Positions 6,919-15,015 are shown, counted from the first letter of the stretch. The stretch: DNA of 39,456 nucleotides from Ilumatobacter sp. (GCF_030065885.1 NZ_JASJCS010000024.1:1-39456), one strand, 5' to 3'. A program made the numbers and translations. The notes: a model not told the origin generated them from the sequence alone.

Positions 6919-9231
6919 GTGCGCCTGAGCGACACGCTCCACGTCGACGACGGCGGCTGGCGGCTGACCGAGACCGGGTGGGACGCCGACCGGGCGGTCG
7001 CCGTCGGCTCGAACTTCCTCTGCGGCAACGGGTATCTCGGCTACCGGGCGACCACTCCCGAACAGGGGGCGAGCGACTACGTCGCGCTCGTGGTCACCGA
7101 CACGTACGACTGCGCCGACGGCCACTGGCGCGAGCTGTCGACCGCACCGAACCCGCTCTACGTCATCGCTCTGGTCGACGGCACGCCGGTGCGCGTCGAC
7201 GACGCGACCGACGTGGGGACGTCGCTCGACCTCCGGAACGGCGAGTACCGAGCCGCCTTCCGCCGGCAGATCGGGGATCGCAGCGTGCGCGTCGAGGTCG
7301 AGCGCTTCGCGAGCTACGACCAGCTCCACCTCGTCGCGCAGCGTTGGACGCTGCACGCCGAGACCGAGGCCGTCGTCGAGATCGAGGCCGGCATCGACGC
7401 CGACATCTGGAGCCTCAACGGTCGCCATCTGCCCGCCATCGCGCTCGACCATCGAGACGACGTGCTCACGGCGATCGGCACGACGATCGAGAGCGACATC
7501 GACGTGGCCGTCGCATCGACCTCCGCGATCACCGGCGGGTCGATGCTCGGCGAGTCGATCGAGACCGGCGACGACCGGTCGATGCGACGCTGGCGGGTGC
7601 AGCTCGCAGCCGGCGAGTCGGTCGTGGTCGACACCGTGGGCGTCGTGATGTCGTCCAACGACGTCGACGATCCGCTCGAATCGACCCGTCGACTCGCCGA
7701 TCGGTGCGCCGGACGCAGTTACACCGAGCTGCGGCAGGACTCCCGGTCGCAGTGGGAGTCGATCTGGGACGTCCTCGACGTCCGCATCGACGGCGACGTC
7801 GTCGACCAGGCCGCCCTGCGGTTCAGCGCCTACCACCACCGGATCTGCACGCCCACCCACTCCGAGCACCTGCCGATCGGGGCACGAGGGCTGTCGTGCC
7901 AGGCGTACCAGGGCGCCGCCTTCTGGGACCAGGAGGTCTACAACCTCCCGTCGTTCCTGTTCACCGAACCCGACATCGCGCGATCGATCCTCGCCTACCG
8001 GCACCACACGCTCGACGGGGCTCGCCGCAAGGCAGCGCGGCTCGGCTACCACGGCGCGTTCTACGCCTGGATCTCGGGCAAGACCGGCGACGAGCTGTGC
8101 CCCGACTACTTCTTCACCGACGTGCTGACCGGGCGGCCGATCCGCAACCACTTCAACGTGTGGCAGATGCACGTCGCCCCCGACGTCGTGACCACCATGG
8201 CGCGGTACGTCGACGTCACCGGGGACAAGGCGTTCCTCGTCGAGCACGGCGCCGAGGTCGCGTTCGAGGTGGCCCGCTTCCTCCACTCGTTCGTCCGCTA
8301 CGACGAGTGGCGCGGCGTGTACCACTGCATCCGGTTGCTCGGACCCGACGAATGGCACGAGAACGTCGACGACAACGCGTTCACGAACTACCAGGTCGAA
8401 GCGGCGCTCGCGTTCGCGGTCGAGACGTACGAGTTGCTCGAGCGCGATCATCCCGTCGCCCTCGCGCAACTCGCCGCCGCCCTCGATCTGACCGCCGACG
8501 AGGTCGACGGCTGGCGCCGGGTACACGACCGGATGCTGCTCCCCGAGCCCCGGGACGACGGGCTGATCGAGCAGTTCGCCGGCTTCTTCGCGCTCGAGGA
8601 CACGACGCCCGACGAGGTCCGCACGCGCCTGCTGCACCCCCAGGAGTACTGGGGGTGGCCGAACGGCGTGGCCGTCGCCACCCAGGTCTCCAAGCAGGCC
8701 GACGTCGCCATGCTGATGTGGCTGCACGGCCACCGCTTCGACGCCGAGACCCGCCGCGCCAACTACGAGTACTACGAACGCCGGTGCAGCCACGACTCGT
8801 CGCTGAGCCACGCCGCCCACGGGATGGTCGCCGCCCGGCTCGGCGACGCCGGGGCAGCGCACCAGCACTTCCGCGCCACGGCAACGGTCGACCTGCTGAA
8901 CACCCAGCACGCCGTCGTCGGCGGAACGTTCATCGGCGGGATCCACACGGCTGCGTGCTCGGGCACGTACCAACTCGCCACGCAGGGCTTCGGCGGGCTC
9001 GACTTCTCGCGTGGGAGGCTCACCATCGACCCGGTGCTCCCGCCGGCGTGGACGTCGCTGACCTATCCGGTCGTCTGGCGCAGCCAGCGCCTCGACGTCA
9101 CGGTGACGGCCGGGGACGACACGGTCGTCTGCGTCACCGCGGCGGCGACCAACAGCGACCCGGTCGAGCTCGCGATCGCCGGCGAGGTCGTTGCGGTCGC
9201 GCCTGGCGACGCGGTGACGCGCTCGGCCTGA
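6919..9231 (+). CDS. glycoside hydrolase family 65 protein (disaccharide phosphorylase/hydrolase type)
   Basis: This 770-residue protein has the GH65 layout: an N-terminal beta-sandwich (~1-270), an (alpha/alpha)6 barrel (~300-690) and a short C-terminal sheet. The barrel carries FWDQEVYNLPSFLF (336-), the catalytic motif GPDEWHENVDDNA with E478 as predicted general acid, and VSKQADV with K592-Q593 at the usual substrate-contact position. GH65 members phosphorolyse or hydrolyse alpha-glucosides such as trehalose, maltose or kojibiose; the linkage cannot be read from motifs alone. Absence of a signal peptide indicates a cytoplasmic enzyme. GTG at 6919 is supported by GAGGTGA (about 6909-6915). 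No beta-phosphoglucomutase, transporter or LacI gene is adjacent. Regulation by the upstream palindrome is likely. Confidence 0.9.
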   Translation: MRLSDTLHVDDGGWRLTETGWDADRAVAVGSNFLCGNGYLGYRATTPEQGASDYVALVVTDTYDCADGHWRELSTAPNPLYVIALVDGTPVRVDDATDVGTSLDLRNGEYRAAFRRQIGDRSVRVEVERFASYDQLHLVAQRWTLHAETEAVVEIEAGIDADIWSLNGRHLPAIALDHRDDVLTAIGTTIESDIDVAVASTSAITGGSMLGESIETGDDRSMRRWRVQLAAGESVVVDTVGVVMSSNDVDDPLESTRRLADRCAGRSYTELRQDSRSQWESIWDVLDVRIDGDVVDQAALRFSAYHHRICTPTHSEHLPIGARGLSCQAYQGAAFWDQEVYNLPSFLFTEPDIARSILAYRHHTLDGARRKAARLGYHGAFYAWISGKTGDELCPDYFFTDVLTGRPIRNHFNVWQMHVAPDVVTTMARYVDVTGDKAFLVEHGAEVAFEVARFLHSFVRYDEWRGVYHCIRLLGPDEWHENVDDNAFTNYQVEAALAFAVETYELLERDHPVALAQLAAALDLTADEVDGWRRVHDRMLLPEPRDDGLIEQFAGFFALEDTTPDEVRTRLLHPQEYWGWPNGVAVATQVSKQADVAMLMWLHGHRFDAETRRANYEYYERRCSHDSSLSHAAHGMVAARLGDAGAAHQHFRATATVDLLNTQHAVVGGTFIGGIHTAACSGTYQLATQGFGGLDFSRGRLTIDPVLPPAWTSLTYPVVWRSQRLDVTVTAGDDTVVCVTAAATNSDPVELAIAGEVVAVAPGDAVTRSA

Positions 9232-9284
9232 ACCGAGGTCGGCGCCGGCGCACCGCGCACACGACCGATCGCGCCGCCAGCACC

Positions 9285-9341
9285 GGCACCGGCATCGGCA
9301 TCGGCATCGGCATCGGCATCGGCATCGGCATCGGCATCGGC
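9285..9341. repeat. GGCATC hexanucleotide microsatellite
   Basis: Eight perfect GGCATC units run from 9291 to 9338, followed by a partial GGC and preceded by one degenerate unit (GGCACC, 9285-9290). The array lies between the GH65 stop codon and the next gene. It would read Gly-Ile on the plus strand and Asp-Ala on the minus strand, but neither frame looks like part of a real gene. Copy number in such arrays can change by slipped replication. Confidence 0.9.
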
Positions 9342-9409
9342 GGGTGCGTCGACACGTGTGGCGTTCTCGTCAAGGTCGGCGGGGCGGGTGTCGACAAAGA
9401 GGTGTGGGC

Positions 9410-9985
9410 ATGATCGCTGATTCGCTGAACGAAGCACGCACGCGAGGGCTGCATCTCCGCCGCCGCACGTCGCTCCCGTGGCTGACGGTGCGAGGCCACC
9501 TCGACCCGGTGGTGCAGCGTCACGCACCGGACGAGATCATCGACGCGCTCGACGAGCTGCACGCCGACCTCGGCGGCAACCGGCGCGTCCTCGCTCGCAA
9601 CCGCGCCGGCACGCTCCGGCCCGGTCTCGTCGTCGCCTCCACGGGCCAGCTCGTCGAGATCGACGGGCTCGAGCACTTCACCTCGGACCGCCTCGCCACG
9701 CTCTCCGACTACCCGCACGGCGTCGAGTTCGGCTTCTCGATCGACGACTACCGGGCCTTGATCGAGCGCTGGCGGACCAAGGCCAACGCGGTCTTCACCC
9801 GGCGCTGGAGCCCCGACTTCGACTTCGTCGGCGGCCGTCGGGCTCAGCGCGCCTACTTCGACGCGTTGCTCGACTGGCTGGCGCCGACGTTCACGGGTCA
9901 CCCGGTGCTCCGCGTCGCCGTCCCCGACGGCGACGTCCGCAGCGCGGTCGACCGGCTGACGCTCGGTCTCGGCCCGGCCGCCTGA
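9410..9985 (+). CDS. conserved-looking protein of unknown function, possibly nuclease-fold
   Basis: I do not recognise this 191-residue protein with confidence. The ATG at 9410 is chosen because AGAGGTG (9398-9404) lies at good spacing. Upstream frames run into the microsatellite. The segment LVEIDGLEHF (81-90; E83, D85) resembles the E-x-D-G-x-x-H strand of small Vsr/DUF559-type endonuclease-fold proteins. It is preceded by TLRPGLVV, where those families usually carry RPD. The Asp expected there is replaced by Gly, so it may be inactive or unrelated. The C-terminal half is rich in Arg, Trp and Phe (GGRRAQRAYFDALLDWLAPTF). It converges on the epimerase gene. Function unknown. Confidence 0.6.
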   Translation: MIADSLNEARTRGLHLRRRTSLPWLTVRGHLDPVVQRHAPDEIIDALDELHADLGGNRRVLARNRAGTLRPGLVVASTGQLVEIDGLEHFTSDRLATLSDYPHGVEFGFSIDDYRALIERWRTKANAVFTRRWSPDFDFVGGRRAQRAYFDALLDWLAPTFTGHPVLRVAVPDGDVRSAVDRLTLGLGPAA

Positions 9986-10010
9986 CGGGTACCGACTGGG
10001 CGGTCGTCAG
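9982..10010. terminator. hairpin between convergent genes
   Basis: CTGACG (9982-9987) pairs with CGTCAG (10005-10010), and ACCG (9991-9994) pairs with CGGT (10001-10004), giving an interrupted stem. Both stop codons lie inside it: TGA at 9983-9985 on the plus strand and at 10007-10009 on the minus strand. It could serve as a bidirectional terminator; there is no U tract. Confidence 0.4.
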
Positions 10011-10723
10011 CCGATCGACAGGATCGGCCCGCGGTCGAAGGGCGGTGCCAGGTCATCGGTCACCGCCGCCACGATCGACGCCGGCACCGAGATGTCGGCC
10101 ACGAACAAGCGGCCGACCTCGCGCCGGCCGCGCAGCCCGATCTTGGGGAGGCACAACGTGACGGTCGCGGCGGCGTCGACGACCAGCCCGACGGCTCCCC
10201 CGTCGGCCGGCAGACCCGACGGCACGTCGAGGCTCACCACGTGGGCACCACCGGCGTTCACGCTGTCGGCGAGCGACGCAGCCGGGCCCCGGAGCTCGCC
10301 GCGCAGGCTGTACCCGACCATCGCGTCGACGACGGCGTCGGCGCGGCCCACCTCGACCTGCCGCGCATCGTCGGACTCCACGACGTCGACGCCGAGCCGG
10401 TCGATGATCCCGAGCTGGTGCGCCGGCACCTCGCCGAACCGCCCGCGATCGGCGGACAGGACGACGAGCACGTCGATGCCGGCGTTCGCCAGGTGTCGAG
10501 CGGCGACCAGGCCACCGCCCCCGTTGCCGCCGGGCCCGGCGAGCACCAGGACCGCCGACGGCTCGACCTCGCGCCGCACGACCGCGGCGAGGGACCTGCC
10601 CGCGTTCTCCATCATCTGGAGCAGGACGATGCCCACCTCATCGACCATCAGGCGATCGATCTCGCGCATCGCCTCGGCATCGATCCAGGCGAGCTCACCG
10701 GGATCGACCACCGGCCACTCCAT
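10007..10723 (-). CDS. NAD(P)H-hydrate epimerase (YjeF N-domain protein)
   Basis: This 238-residue stand-alone YjeF_N protein would interconvert the R and S forms of damaged NADHX/NADPHX so that the S-specific dehydratase can repair them. Visible family features are LLQMMENAGRSLA (helix 1), the dinucleotide loop GPGGNGGGGLVAARHL, VVDAMVGYSLRG with the conserved acidic residue, and VVSLDVPSGL. The loop deviates from the usual GxGNNGGDG: the first Asn and the Asp are both Gly. This may be a subfamily trait that changes cation or substrate binding. No dehydratase domain is fused or adjacent. ATG at 10723 has TACAGT (10730-10735, minus strand) 6 nt upstream, indicating a leaderless transcript. 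Confidence 0.85.
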   Translation of the reverse strand: MEWPVVDPGELAWIDAEAMREIDRLMVDEVGIVLLQMMENAGRSLAAVVRREVEPSAVLVLAGPGGNGGGGLVAARHLANAGIDVLVVLSADRGRFGEVPAHQLGIIDRLGVDVVESDDARQVEVGRADAVVDAMVGYSLRGELRGPAASLADSVNAGGAHVVSLDVPSGLPADGGAVGLVVDAAATVTLCLPKIGLRGRREVGRLFVADISVPASIVAAVTDDLAPPFDRGPILSIG

Positions 10724-10817
10724 GCGGGGACTGTAGGCCGTCGGTCGCGCCGGGTCGGTGCCGGCTCAGGAGGGACCGCCATGAGAAGATGCCCCCGATG
10801 CACGAGGTCGACCCCCG

Positions 10818-12149
10818 ATGACGGCGCTCGACCGCACGGCGCGCCACGGGGGCTACTGGCCGTCGGCGTGGCCGGTCGAGTGTGGCGGCAACCGGCGCCA
10901 GAAGGCACGCGGCGGCCGACTCGACGCCGCGTCGGGGACCGCGTCGGTCACCACCCGGAGGAACGGCCGCTGGAACGTGATGGTGGTCGAGCGAGACCCG
11001 GGCGAGTGGTTCGCCGGCGGCACGATGGCCGCGTTCACCGGGCCACCGCCGTTCGGCTGGGTCGAGCGGATGGACCCCGAGAGCCTCGAACCACTCGCCT
11101 CGTCCCCCGAGCTGCTGTGCGGCGAACACGTCTGGTGCGGAGCGATCCTCGCCCACGCGAACGGGTCGATCATGTCGGTCAACGGCTCGTACCTGCACCG
11201 CCTCGACCCCGACGACCTCACCGTGCTCGCCGAGCGGGTCCTGCCCGTCGACCGCAGCCACAACGGGCTCCTTGCGCTCGGCGACGGCACGCTGATCACG
11301 AAGGACCTCCGCCTCGAGGACCAAGGTGGCACCACGATCACCCGGCTCGACCCCGACACGCTCGAACTGGTCGGCGAGCCGCTCGTGCTCCCCGAGGGCT
11401 CGATGGGCCGGATCGCGGCCGACATCGTGGAGGAGGCCGGTGCCGAGCACGTCTACGTCCCGGGCACCGAGCACGTCTGGCGGTTGATCGTCGACGGCGA
11501 CGAGCTCGTCGTCGACGAGTGGCGACCTCGGTACCGGGACGCGGGTGGCGAGCACGGCCTCGCCTGGGATTCGTGCCTGGCGGCCGACGCCTGCTGGCTC
11601 ATGGACTGCGGCGACGTGCCGTCGGTCCGGCACATCCATCGCACCGAACCGAACGGCCGTTTCGACCAGCCACCGTCGCTGTCGTGGCGACAGCCCGCCC
11701 CCTGGGCCGGCGCGCAGCGGCTGGCGCGGGTGTCGTTGACCGACGATGACGACGTCCGGTTCGTCGAACCGTTCGGTGCGCCCGGGGGCGGCATCATCGC
11801 GCCCCCGGCGATCGTGCCCGAGCTGAGCATGGCCCTCGCCTGGGACTCGATCAACGGCGGGCTGGCGGGTGTCGACATCACCGGCGACCGGCTGGACGTC
11901 GCCTGGCAGCTCGACGTCCGCCCGTCGATGCAGCCCGTCGTGTTCCCGGACTCCGGCGAGTTCGTCATCAACGACTTCACCGATGCTGGCGAGGACGATC
12001 TGGTCGTCGTCGACGTGCGCACGGGTGAGCTGATCGACCGCATCTCGACCGGCTCGCGGATCGGCAACGGCATGTTCCTCACCGCCGGCGGCGATCGCGA
12101 CGTGTTCTACTGCACGACCACGGCGCTGGCTCGCGTACGGTACGACTGA
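10818..12149 (+). CDS. uncharacterised protein, possible beta-propeller-like fold
   Basis: I do not recognise this 443-residue protein. From about residue 80 it shows repeated short strand-turn blocks (LDPDDLTVLAERVLPVD, LDPDTLELVGEPLVLPEG, VDVRTGELIDRISTG). These resemble the blades of a beta-propeller or quinoprotein/YncE-like repeat protein, without a definite signature. No signal peptide or membrane helix is visible, and the first ~50 residues are basic and low in conserved character. The true start could therefore be later, for example the ATG in VMVVERDPGEWF near 10978-10983. With ATG at 10818 a GAGG stretch sits about 10 nt upstream. It converges on the dehydrogenase gene. Confidence 0.6.
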   Translation: MTALDRTARHGGYWPSAWPVECGGNRRQKARGGRLDAASGTASVTTRRNGRWNVMVVERDPGEWFAGGTMAAFTGPPPFGWVERMDPESLEPLASSPELLCGEHVWCGAILAHANGSIMSVNGSYLHRLDPDDLTVLAERVLPVDRSHNGLLALGDGTLITKDLRLEDQGGTTITRLDPDTLELVGEPLVLPEGSMGRIAADIVEEAGAEHVYVPGTEHVWRLIVDGDELVVDEWRPRYRDAGGEHGLAWDSCLAADACWLMDCGDVPSVRHIHRTEPNGRFDQPPSLSWRQPAPWAGAQRLARVSLTDDDDVRFVEPFGAPGGGIIAPPAIVPELSMALAWDSINGGLAGVDITGDRLDVAWQLDVRPSMQPVVFPDSGEFVINDFTDAGEDDLVVVDVRTGELIDRISTGSRIGNGMFLTAGGDRDVFYCTTTALARVRYD

Positions 12150-12199
12150 CGCTCGGGCCACACGGGCCAACACGGGCCGACCGGCGAGGCCGTCGTCAG
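12146..12199. terminator. possible stop-codon hairpin between convergent genes
   Basis: CTGACG (12146-12151) and CGTCAG (12194-12199) are complementary and contain the stop codons of both converging genes. The 42-nt loop holds three ACACGGGCC-like direct repeats. This is similar in design to the junction at 9982-10010 but with a larger loop, so it is weaker evidence. Confidence 0.25.
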
Positions 12200-13149
12200 C
12201 GGACGACCACCTCGCCGCCCGGCTCCTCCGGCTCGTCGTCGACGATCTCGGCCGGGAACCCGTCGCCGAGGACGCTCAGCCCGGTTGCGTCCTCGAGCCG
12301 CCGGACGATGTTGGGCGACCACTCGCGCTCGCCGTACCTGGCGGCCCCGTCCTCGAAGATCCGGATCATCTCGGGATTGAGCTCGAGGGGCACGTCGTGG
12401 CGGTCGGCGATCGCCTGGAACAGCCCGATGTCCTTCAGCACCAGGTCCATCGTGAAGTTGATGTCGCGCGACCCGTTGAGGATGACCTGGCTCTCGGTCT
12501 CGTGCACGAACGAGTTGCCGCTCGAGATGCGGATCGCCTCGTAGGCCGTGTTCATGTCCATGCCCGCCGCCTTGGCGGTCACCAGCGCCTCGCCGAGCGA
12601 GAGCAGGTTGGCGGTCGCCAGGTAGTTGGTCACCACCTTGAGGATCGACGCCGATCCGAGTGGCCCGGTGTGCAGGGTGCGGCGGCCGAGCACCGTCAGG
12701 ATCGGCAGGATCCGTTCGAACGTCGCCCGATCGCAGCCGGCGAAGATCGAGATGTTGCCGGTTGCCGCCCGGTGGCAACCGCCCGAGACCGGGCAGTCGA
12801 CCGGTCGGCCGCCGGCCTGCTCGACGAGGGCGCCGAGCCGGCGGACCTCGGCCTCGTCGGTGGTCGACATCTCCATCCACACCGTGCCGGGCCGGAGGCC
12901 GGCGATGACGCCGTCGTCGGCCTCCATCACCGCCGCCGACGCCGACGGTGACGGTAGGCACGTGATCACCGTGTCGACCTGCTCGGCCATCGCACGCGGC
13001 GAGTCGGCCCAGCCGGCGCCGAGCTCGAGGAACTGCTCGGCGGCGGAACGATCGAGGTCGCGGACGACGACGTCGAGCCCGTTGCGCACGAGCGACCCGG
13101 CGAGCTTGCCGCCGACGTTGCCGAGCCCGATGAAGCCGATGCGGCTCAC
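12196..13149 (-). CDS. NAD(P)-dependent beta-hydroxyacid dehydrogenase (3-hydroxyisobutyrate dehydrogenase family)
   Basis: This 317-residue protein has a Rossmann N-domain starting IGFIGLGNVGGKLAGSLVRNG (residues 4-24). It also has the substrate loop DCPVSGGCHRAATG (S122), the catalytic-lysine helix with K171 and N175 in ILKVVTNYLAT, and an all-helical C-terminal domain. The family oxidises or reduces beta-hydroxyacids such as 3-hydroxyisobutyrate or tartronate semialdehyde. GTG at 13149 is chosen because it overlaps the HD gene's TGA in the tetranucleotide GTGA and puts the Rossmann motif at the N-terminus. As third gene of the oxygenase operon it probably works on a product or related substrate. 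That role is not part of the known TmpA/TmpB pathway, so the substrate is open. Confidence 0.85.
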   Translation of the reverse strand: MSRIGFIGLGNVGGKLAGSLVRNGLDVVVRDLDRSAAEQFLELGAGWADSPRAMAEQVDTVITCLPSPSASAAVMEADDGVIAGLRPGTVWMEMSTTDEAEVRRLGALVEQAGGRPVDCPVSGGCHRAATGNISIFAGCDRATFERILPILTVLGRRTLHTGPLGSASILKVVTNYLATANLLSLGEALVTAKAAGMDMNTAYEAIRISSGNSFVHETESQVILNGSRDINFTMDLVLKDIGLFQAIADRHDVPLELNPEMIRIFEDGAARYGEREWSPNIVRRLEDATGLSVLGDGFPAEIVDDEPEEPGGEVVVR

Positions 13150-13781
13150 GACAACCGCTCGGATCCGACGGTCACCACGCCCGGGTCCCAGGCGACGCGA
13201 CCGAAGACCTCGCGGACATCGTCCTCGAACGACTCGAGCCCGTGGATCGGGAAGTCGGGATCGAACGAGTTCTGATCCCAGCGGGCGCAGAACTCCTCGC
13301 ACAGGCCCGCCCACCGGTGGCCGCGATATCGGTCACGGGCGTCACGGTCGCCGCCCAGGTGGTGGGCGTAGTAGTAGCTCTGGAACACGCCGTGGTGCAG
13401 CACCACCCAGTGCACCTCCTCGGCGACGTACGGCTGCACGATCGCCGCTGCGAGCTCGCTGTGGTTGAACGGCGCCAACTCGTCGCCGATGTCGTGCACC
13501 AGCGCGGCGACGACCCACTCGACCCCTGCGCCGTCGAGCCGGGCCCGGGTCGCGCTCTGCAACGAGTGCTCGAGCCGGGTGATGCGGTACCCGCCCATCG
13601 AGCCGGTGAGCCGGTCGAGCGTGGACAGGACGCGATCGGCGAGACCGGCCGCGTGCGCACGCTCGTAGCGATCGAGCAGGGCGTAGTCGTCGGCGGTCCC
13701 GTCGGCCATCGCCGTGAACGACACCTCGCCGCTCGGTGGCTCGCCGTCGTACGCGTGGCGCGTCAGTTGGGGTTCGGTCAC
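13146..13781 (-). CDS. HD-domain protein, predicted mixed-valence diiron oxygenase (TmpB/PhnZ-like)
   Basis: This 211-residue HD-fold protein carries metal-ligand candidates in order: H72 in RLEHSLQ, H96-D97 in ALVHDIGD, H107 in FNHSE, H129/H130 in LHHGVFQ, and D169 in RWDQNSFDP. The H72-to-H96 spacing of 24 equals that of PhnZ. PhnZ and TmpB are HD-domain diiron oxygenases that split the C-P bond of 1-hydroxy-2-aminoethyl- or 1-hydroxy-2-(trimethylammonio)ethylphosphonate. The PhnZ Tyr-x-x-Glu lid is not conserved as such; M62 and Y65 occupy the aligned places. GTG at 13781 overlaps the upstream oxygenase's stop in GTGA, and its own stop overlaps the next start the same way, so translational coupling is strong. 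An ordinary HD phosphohydrolase is the alternative, but the partner gene argues for an oxygenase. Confidence 0.75.
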   Translation of the reverse strand: MTEPQLTRHAYDGEPPSGEVSFTAMADGTADDYALLDRYERAHAAGLADRVLSTLDRLTGSMGGYRITRLEHSLQSATRARLDGAGVEWVVAALVHDIGDELAPFNHSELAAAIVQPYVAEEVHWVVLHHGVFQSYYYAHHLGGDRDARDRYRGHRWAGLCEEFCARWDQNSFDPDFPIHGLESFEDDVREVFGRVAWDPGVVTVGSERLS

Positions 13782-14935
13782 CCGGACAGCCTGGCACGCC
13801 GACTGCGGACCGCGAGTCGGTACATCGTGTCGGGCCCGTCGTGTTCGATGTAACAGCCCTGGAGGTGGCGGCCGCCCCGGCTGGGGTCGAACGCCGTGCG
13901 TCCGTGCAGCACGCGATGGTTGTCCATGAACATCAGGTCGCCCGGCTCGAGCCGGAACGTGACCTGGTGGGACGGGTCGTTGAGCCAGCCGACGAGCCAG
14001 CGCCGGCCCGCGTACCAGGCGTCGAGGTCGATGCCGGACCGGAACACGGGCGAATCGAGCTTGGTGTTGAACATCATCCGCAGGAAGCGCCCGCGTCGGT
14101 CGTACTCGAGGATGTGCCCGTGGTTGACGACCGTGTCGGTGCCCATGTCGTACGGATAGATCACCTCGGTCGACGCGAGCGCAGCGTGCAGATCCGGTTC
14201 GGCCGCTGCGATCGCACCTGCGGCGGCGAGCCCGTCGACCAGCGTCGAGTCGCCACCCGGTGCCTCGTTGGCGAGGCAGTGCAGCAGCTGGATGCCCGGC
14301 ACCGGTCGTCGGTACGGCTGGTCGGTGTGCGCGAGCAGGCCGATCGACGTGTACGCGAGGTCGGTGGGGTCGGGCTCGGTGCGGACGTCGAACACCCAGC
14401 CGAAGTTCTGGCCCACGATGTAGCCGAGTCGGTTGGCGACCCGCCTGACGGTGTCGGGCTCGGTCGGTGTGTTCCGGAAGACCACGTACCCGTGCCGGAA
14501 GAACGCCGTCAGGTAGTCGAGCACGGCCTGCTCGTCGGCATCGCCGACCCCCCAACCGATGCCGGACCAGTCGACGTAGGGGAAGTCGTCGAGCGGCTCG
14601 GTCCACGGCTCGGGCGAGGGCGGCGCCTCGGGATCCTCGATCCAACCCACCCGGCGCCGGATCGAGTCGAGCTCGAAGCGGGCCACGTGACCGTCGCTGA
14701 AGGTGGCGACGAGTTCGGCGCCCCGGAGCTCGGCGGCGGTGATCGTGAGGTCGGCCGGGATGTCGAGCGGCGTGAACAGCCGCTGGCGATTGGTCGGCTC
14801 GATCTGACCGGATTCGGTGGACTGGTCGCGCAGCCAGTTGGGGTGAAGGCGGGCTGTCGCGGCCCCCTCGATCAGCGTCGCACCACCGTCGTCGAGCCGG
14901 ATCTGCACGGTACGAGAGCTGGGTTCGGACAGCAT
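13778..14935 (-). CDS. gamma-butyrobetaine-hydroxylase-like Fe(II)/2-oxoglutarate dioxygenase (TmpA-like candidate)
   Basis: This 385-residue protein has the two-domain layout of gamma-butyrobetaine hydroxylase: an N-terminal DUF971-like domain (~8-95) and a TauD/TfdA catalytic domain (~130-380). Iron ligands are H203 and D205 in LLAHTDQPY and H344 in RVLHGR, with R356 in GGRHLQG for 2-oxoglutarate. VFDVRTEPDPTDLAYTSIGL and PGIQLLHC follow the family closely. The N-domain lacks the zinc-binding cysteines of the human enzyme. Together with the coupled HD oxygenase it matches the TmpA/TmpB pair, in which TmpA hydroxylates 2-(trimethylammonio)ethylphosphonate; butyrobetaine hydroxylation is the alternative. 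ATG at 14935 gives a family-typical length; a longer frame to 15001 exists but would add 22 poorly conserved residues and invade the regulator's control region. No TANNNT hexamer is seen at this start. Confidence 0.82.
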   Translation of the reverse strand: MLSEPSSRTVQIRLDDGGATLIEGAATARLHPNWLRDQSTESGQIEPTNRQRLFTPLDIPADLTITAAELRGAELVATFSDGHVARFELDSIRRRVGWIEDPEAPPSPEPWTEPLDDFPYVDWSGIGWGVGDADEQAVLDYLTAFFRHGYVVFRNTPTEPDTVRRVANRLGYIVGQNFGWVFDVRTEPDPTDLAYTSIGLLAHTDQPYRRPVPGIQLLHCLANEAPGGDSTLVDGLAAAGAIAAAEPDLHAALASTEVIYPYDMGTDTVVNHGHILEYDRRGRFLRMMFNTKLDSPVFRSGIDLDAWYAGRRWLVGWLNDPSHQVTFRLEPGDLMFMDNHRVLHGRTAFDPSRGGRHLQGCYIEHDGPDTMYRLAVRSRRARLSG

Positions 14936-14998
14936 CGTCACCCGCACAGTGTCGCAAAGCCGATCCGCCGTGGACAGCCATCGATCGGTACGGGTTGG

Positions 14999-15015
14999 CA
15001 TAACATCAGATCATG
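14999..15015. promoter_or_regulatory. candidate LysR box between the oxygenase operon and lysR
   Basis: CAT-N11-ATG (14999-15001 and 15013-15015) contains the T-N11-A pattern of LysR-type binding sites within the 97-bp divergent intergenic region. TAACAT at 15001-15006 within it could be the -10 of lysR, which would fit autorepression. This is a short motif and the assignment is tentative. Confidence 0.35.

Noticed and set aside
6826..8973. 715-residue minus-strand open frame
   Set aside because: Shadow of the GH65 gene, whose catalytic motifs are on the plus strand.
9344..9409. Longer start (9344) for the unknown protein at 9410
   Set aside because: The added residues are Arg/Gly-rich and lack a start signal, while the ATG at 9410 has a good AGAGGTG site.
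13146..14981. A single 611-residue protein covering the HD gene and the oxygenase region
   Set aside because: The upstream part of this frame is Arg/Pro-rich shadow of the oxygenase; a GTG at 13781 with a GTGA overlap gives a normal HD protein.
14936..15001. Upstream start at 15001 for the butyrobetaine-hydroxylase-like gene
   Set aside because: It adds 22 residues without family similarity and would run through the candidate LysR site.
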